This document shows, piece by piece, positions 59,020 through 64,000 of a stretch of 64,000 bases of DNA (its first letter is position 1; each line of letters begins with the position of its first letter). The DNA comes from Molossus alvarezi (taxonomy: Eukaryota > Chordata > Mammalia > Chiroptera > Molossidae): assembly GCA_037176705.1 (NCBI GenBank), contig CM073907.1, forward strand, positions 12,369,001-12,433,000, in the 5' to 3' direction. Position numbers and translations under genes: made by a program. The notes below the pieces were generated by a model that saw only the letters and a program-made list of their open reading frames with translations, ran no database searches and was not told where the DNA came from.

Positions 59020-59541
59020 ATTTCCTTAATTTTTCTAAAACTTGTTGTGTTATCTTCCATATGACCTACCCTGGAGAATACTAGATTTGTGCTTAAGAAT
59101 GTGTATTGTCTGCTGTTGTTGGAAGGAAGGTCATGTATATGTCTATTTGGTCCATTTGATCTAAGACAAGTCCATTGGGTCTAAATTAGGGTTGTCTTGG
59201 TCAGGTCCATTTGGACTTAATTCAAGTCCAATATTTCCCTATGGATTTTCTGCCTGGATGATCTCTTCGCTGTTGAAAGTGGGGTACTCAAGTTCCCCGC
59301 ATGATTGTATTGATGTCGATTTCTCCATTCAGTTCTGTTAGTATTTGCTCAATATATTTAGGTGCTCCATTGTCGGGTGCATGTGTATTTCCAGTTGTTA
59401 TATCCCCTTGATGAATTGACCCTTTTATCTATATAATGACCTTCTTTGTCTTTTGTGACAGTTGTTGACTTAAAGTCTCTTTTGTCTGATATAAGTAGAG
59501 CTACACTTTCTCTCTTCCTTTTACAAGGAATATCATTTTCT

Positions 59542-59811
59542 TTTATTTTTTATATATATTTGTTGGTTAATCCTCACACAAGAATATTTTTCCATTGATT
59601 TTTAGAGAGAGTGGAAAGGAGGGAGGGAAGGAGTGAGAGAGAGAGAAACATCGATGTGAGAGAGACACATCTATTGGTTGCCTCCCACACAACCCCAACC
59701 AGGGCCAAGGCTCGAACCTGCACCCAGGTACATGCTCTTGATTGGGAATCGAACCTGAGACCTACAGTCTACAGGCCGATGCTCTAACCACTGATCAAAC
59801 CTGCCAGGGCA
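59542..59811 (-). mobile_element. VES-type SINE in L1
   Basis: TSD gga(a/t)atcattttct at 59527-59541 and 59812-59825. Confidence 0.9.
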
Positions 59812-59870
59812 GGATATCATTTTCTATCCCTTCACTTTCTTCCTCCCAACATCAATCTGCAAATAATCAG

Positions 59871-60989
59871 TGTGACTGGTTTTTAAATTTCTATTAGTCA
59901 TTAGATCATATTGCCTACATAATACTATCTTAAATCAATTTCAATCAAGTTTTCCACCAATTGTTGAATCAAAGTGAATACAGTGCTACTCTTGTGTCTT
60001 CTTTTGATTTCCTAATCAGAATTTTTCTATTTGAATAAAAATGCAAATCTACAATTTGATTTAATGCACATGAATCAGAGTAAAATATAGATGTTCCAAT
60101 ATTACCATTACTTATTGTACAACATAAAAGTATTCAGAGATCAAAGATAAGGTCCCTGAGTGATGGTCTTCATTAAGGGAGGTTAGGCATTTGAAAGAAA
60201 ATCTGATAACTAATAGCCTATAAGGCACAATTTTTTTTAAAGTTGGCTAAGTCCAGTCCCTCAGAACAGCATGTTAAATTCCCTTTCAATTAGTATGGCT
60301 CAGCATTTTAGTCTTATGATTTGTATGCTTGGTAATACTTTCAAAATTAACCGTGCCACAGATAGACAGATCACACACTTCTCAGCCATAATAATTTTTC
60401 TAATGATGTATCTTCCTAACAGTAATTGCCTTTTTAGTGAAAGAACACGCATTTTGAATCTAGGGACACTTCATTTATTACTTTTCTTATATGAGAGCTA
60501 CCTCGGCGTGTTCGATCTCTTTTTTCTTAATGACTTTTTTCTATTAGGAGAACATGAAGACTCCAGGGCACAGGAATTTCATTAGGAAGGGAGGCTTCTT
60601 AAAGGAGGCAGGAATTTCTAAGGTGGACATAAGACAAGTCTAGTCAAGAACAGACTACACAGGAGAGGCTCCATTTCCCCTGAACTACCTTTTCACACAC
60701 CTCTATAAATAAGACTCGGCATTAATACAGTGAGTTCAACTGCCAACATAGCAGAACATGCATGAAGTATGTCTCTGGTCACTGCACCTCCTACTTTTGG
60801 GGAGTCACCTTGTACCGCCTCCCTGGTCCACTTCAGCCAACCAGAACACCTGCTCAAACCAGGGGGACCAGGAGACAGAGGACCTCTTGCTCTGACGGCT
60901 ACTCCATCTTTTCCAGACCATAAGCATCAGTGCTGGGGCCAAAGGAGTCCCTACAGGCCCTGGGGGTCAAGGAGACAGGAAAGACTTCT
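59871..60989. other. AT-rich intron, nothing recognised
   Basis: No exon; a 104-codon chance frame at 60271-60585 resembles no known protein. Confidence 0.45.
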
Positions 60990-61006
60990 AAGAAGCTACT
61001 CCATGG

Positions 61007-61254
61007 CCCTGGCTGGTTTGGCTCAGCGGTTAGAGTGTCGGCCTGTGGTCCAGAGAGACCCGGGTTCGGTTCCCGCTAAGGGCACGTACCTCGGTTGCAG
61101 TTTGTCCCCGGCCCTGGTTGGTCGTGCAGGTGGCAGCCACTCGATGTGTCCCTTTCACGTCGATGGTTCTCTCTCTCTCTCTCTTCCTCTCTCTCCCTCC
61201 CACTCTACCTGAACAAAAAAATGGAAAAATGTCCTCGGGTGACGATGAAAAAAA
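61007..61254 (+). mobile_element. VES-type SINE, young-looking
   Basis: Perfect 17-bp TSD AAGAAGCTACTCCATGG at 60990-61006 and 61255-61271. Confidence 0.94.
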
Positions 61255-61496
61255 AAGAAGCTACTCCATGGACAGGCTGGGCTGTGGGGGCAGGATCCAG
61301 ATCCTGATGCTGGTGGGGCTTGAACACAGGCTGGAGAGAAGACTCAAGAAGCAGCTGGTGTCTCAACCATGGGCATCCTTCTCCCCAGAATGTCTACAGT
61401 TGGACTGATTCTTGGATCCTTGGACCTTGTACTTGGATTTGGTTGGTGGTATTCTGCTGGGCCATAAGGATTCCATTCTGTAATCCACCTGCCCAC

Positions 61497-61650
61497 ACAT
61501 CGATGAGACAGAACATCGATCGGCCACCTCCTGCACGCCCCCCACTGGGGATCAAGCCCGCAACCCAGGCATGTGTCCTGACAGGGAATCGAACTGGCGA
61601 CCTCTTGGTGCAGGGACAACGCTCAATCCACTGAGCCACACCGAACGCGC
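61497..61650 (-). mobile_element. truncated VES-type SINE
   Basis: Antisense from catcgatgagacagaacatc to ccactgagccacaccg; the tail half is missing. Confidence 0.8.
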
Positions 61651-61844
61651 GCTGTTAGGTTTTAATTCATTTCAGTTTCTGTTTTCTGGTTAGACTACCT
61701 TTCCCTGATAAAATTTAATACTGTTAGATTCAAAGACAAGCATATTAGTCTATTTTTACCAAAGGACATCAGGCCCCAGCCACATGTCCATCAACTCTGC
61801 TTGAGCAAGTCAGCTCCTTGATACACTAGCTGGACTTTATTTTA

Positions 61845-62105
61845 CTTTCATTTGTTCTTTTGGTTAATTCTCACCTGAGTATTTTTTCATTGATTTGTAG
61901 ATAGAGTGGAAGGGAGGGAGAAAATGAGAGCGAGAGAAACATCGATGTAAGAGAGACACACTGATTGGTTGCCTCCCACATGACCCTGACCAGTGTAGGG
62001 GATAGAACCTGCAATCCAGGTATGTGCCCTTGACTGGGAATTGAACCTGAGACCCTTCGCTCTGCAGGTCGACGCTCTAACCACTGAGCAACACTAGCCA
62101 GGGCA
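61845..62105 (-). mobile_element. VES-type SINE
   Basis: TSD ctgg(a/g)cttta(t/c)ttta at 61830-61844 and 62106-62120. Confidence 0.9.
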
Positions 62106-62295
62106 CTGGGCTTTACTTTAAAATAACCCAACGAAGAGTTTGCAAGCAGCAAGACACACCAATGTTATTCCTTGTTGAAGATTAGTGGGGCCGGTCCATG
62201 AATTACATTAGTAATTACATAGGTTCATGACATTAGTCTCTACTTCTGTGCATGCTTGAACATTTCTTTTTAAAAATATCTTGTAGAAGGAGGGA

Positions 62296-62505
62296 GCCCT
62301 GGCCAGTCTGGCTCAACGGTAGAGTATCAGCCTGCAGACCAATGGGTCTCGGGTTCGGTTCCGGTCAAGGGCATGTGCCTCAACTGCAGTTCGTCCCCGT
62401 GCAGGAGGCAGCCAGTCGATGTGCCTCTCTCACATCGATGTTTCTCTCTCTCTTCCTCCCACTCCATCTGAACAAAAATAAAAAAATATCCTCGGGTGAG
62501 GATTA
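62296..62505 (+). mobile_element. VES-type SINE with internal deletion
   Basis: gccctggccagtctggctcaa to cctcgggtgaggattaaaa; missing the segment between tttgtccccg and gtgcaggagg. Confidence 0.85.
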
Positions 62506-63382
62506 AAAATGTATTTTGCAGAAGCGAATTTCTCATCTGCGCTGACATGGGGTAGAAGAAGAGCGTCCCCTGAATTTATGCTCAAACTCTCCTCCAGGCA
62601 CATGGAAGTTGCCATGGTTACTCTCATGAAGGAGGAGGCTTACAACACACAGGGTGTGTTCTCTTCTGTCTCCATTACTGTCCGGCCCGGTCCTTATCTG
62701 CAGGTCTAGTCACTTACAGAAGAGAGTGTAAATAATTGATCACTACAAAGGAAGAAGCAAGCCACGCCGCCATCTCCATCACCCGTCAGCACCAGGGAGA
62801 CCACTTCCCCTGTAGACGCAGACACATAAATACATTCATGCACACGTGGGAAGAACATACCCACAGACGAACAGACAGATCTGTTCGGGGCCCTTTGGGG
62901 ATGGAGAACCCAGCATCTGCTTTCCTGTCTCCCCAGCACGACGCCAAAGCGATGTGAGAAACCACTCGAGTGATGTTCTTCCCCCTCCTGCTAGCCTCGC
63001 CTTCACAGGCCCCCAAACATCCCTGGCGCTCTGCTAACCCACACCCCGTGGGTGCAATCGGACGCGAGCCTATGTCCGTGCGTGCGTGTGTCTCCATGTC
63101 TAGACGAAATGCTTGCAGCTACGCGTCTCAGACCGTCTTTGTTCACCGCACGCCCTCGTGGGGGGCGCGGGAAGGGTGTGAACCGGCGAAGGCACCTGAG
63201 CATCCTAAGCGGACACCTGAAGGCTCCCCTCCGAGGCAGGCCAGGGCGCGTGCCCAGTGGTCATCACCTGCGACACTGCGAGGCCTGCTGCCCCCTTTCT
63301 CCCAAGAAGCCAGATTCTCTGCCATCGCTGCCAGGTGGGCAGAGCCCTGTCCCAAGGCCACCCCGGACCGGGTTCCACTTAC
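62506..63382. other. GC-rich intron next to ENTREP2 exon
   Basis: It has long plus-strand frames but no recognised protein, and the exon at 63383 is on the other strand. No repeat identified. Confidence 0.45.
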
Positions 63383-63439
63383 CACCAGAGAGAGAGGCCT
63401 TTTCCAGGAGACGACGCCGATGAGTCCAGACAGCAGCAC
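63383..63439 (-). CDS. ENTREP2: ENTREP2 internal exon, short exon before third span
   Basis: This 57-nt micro-exon of 19 codons reads VLLSGLIGVVSWKRPLSLV. The acceptor is tttgtctccgcAG and the donor GTAAGTGG. The VLLSG-IG--SWKRP pattern is the end of the second membrane span and the short cytoplasmic turn of ENTREP/FAM189 proteins. Its phase-0 ends join directly to ITFFML at 18770. The short length means the call depends on the flanking splice sites and on the fit with the next exon, both of which are good. Confidence 0.85.
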
Positions 63440-63529
63440 CTGCGGAGACAAACGTGCAAGGAGATAAGACGCTTCGAAAACTCTAACGAACACTCTAACG
63501 ACCGCTTCGGCCTGAAGAAGGGTCGCCCC

Positions 63530-63662
63530 TAGCACGCAGCGGGGCCCTGATCTCAGACCTCCACCTCCAGAACTGTGAGAGAATGAAGTCCCGCTGTGTG
63601 AGCCCCTCCCCACCCCCCCAGTCTATGATACTTAGTTGCAGTAGGCCGAGCTGCCTAATAAA
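63530..63662 (+). mobile_element. old LTR 3'-end fragment
   Basis: cctccagaactgtgagagaa and cagtaggccgagctgcctaa resemble the 3' end of the LTR type whose 5' part is at 49590-49892. Confidence 0.5.
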
Positions 63663-64000
63663 TATCCGGACACACCCAGAACACCACGCTAGATCCCTGC
63701 TCCCAATAGCCCCGTTCCCTACATCTCCCCAGACGAGCAGACTTCCCCGCCCCGCTGATGCAGAAACACCGGCCCCGCTCCAGGAGGGGGCGCCCCAGCA
63801 GAGATCTTGGGATCTGCTGGGTCTGAAACCACCGGTTCCGAAACAACCAGGCCATAGTACGAACTCTCTGGCCCCCTTCCAGCCACCGGCGAGGACGAGG
63901 TGCCTGTCCCGACGTGTCAGTGTCTGCAGGGGCATCTCCGACACTTGGGGCGGGAATCTAGCTAGCTGGGCAATGACCTCAGCTCCCAAAACCTTTGTCC

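Larger units (their letters stand above)
58750..59870 (-). mobile_element. old L1 ORF2 (5' half), antisense, split by two SINEs
   Basis: ttattgatttctagttttat, gaatgtgtattgtctgctgt, gttgaaagtggggtactcaa, gacttaaagtctcttttgtc: classic antisense L1. The SINEs at 58805-59019 and 59542-59811 interrupt it. Confidence 0.85.

Overview
The window is mammalian nuclear DNA, very probably from a vespertilionid (or closely related) bat. About seventy recognisable copies and fragments of a tRNA-headed SINE are present. They have a gccctggccggtttggctcag-type head, a CT-rich middle and an A-rich tail, which is the VES family known from vespertilionid and related bats. The only protein-coding content is two mammalian genes, both on the minus strand; nothing prokaryotic, viral-genomic or CRISPR-like is present.

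Host gene: four internal exons (63383-63439, 18660-18770, 11873-12007 and 651-758, in transcription order) form an all-phase-0 series that reads as the tetraspan core of ENTREP2/FAM189A1. The first and last exons lie outside the window. Nested gene: NSMCE3 (NDNL2/MAGEG1), an intact intronless MAGE-domain gene of 293 codons at 24320-25201, sits on the same strand inside the 44.6 kb ENTREP2 intron, under its own CpG-rich promoter. From memory, human NSMCE3 lies in the same arrangement at 15q13, which supports both calls.

The rest is intron packed with retroelements. (i) VES-type SINEs occur in both orientations, many with readable target-site duplications (TSDs) and several nested in, or sharing target sites with, one another. 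(ii) Old L1 fragments lie at 1555-2790, 10100-10640, 15470-16060, 19137-19960, 21600-22160, 32440-33150, 43020-43830, 54400-56220 and 58750-59870. (iii) A younger 5'-truncated L1 at 37955-39321 has an 18-bp TSD and carries a 649-bp solo LTR. (iv) A HAL1 element (half-L1: ORF1 without ORF2) at 40241-42886 is interrupted by two SINEs. (v) There is a small hAT transposon (31636-31854), a hAT end fragment (3571-3668) and a few ancient LTR-like pieces. The most unusual items are the HAL1, the solo LTR inside an L1, repeatedly reused SINE target sites, two head-only SINE units, a SINE snap-back palindrome, a 23-nt C run and paired TGACGCA boxes in the NSMCE3 promoter. I found no convincing undescribed gene system.
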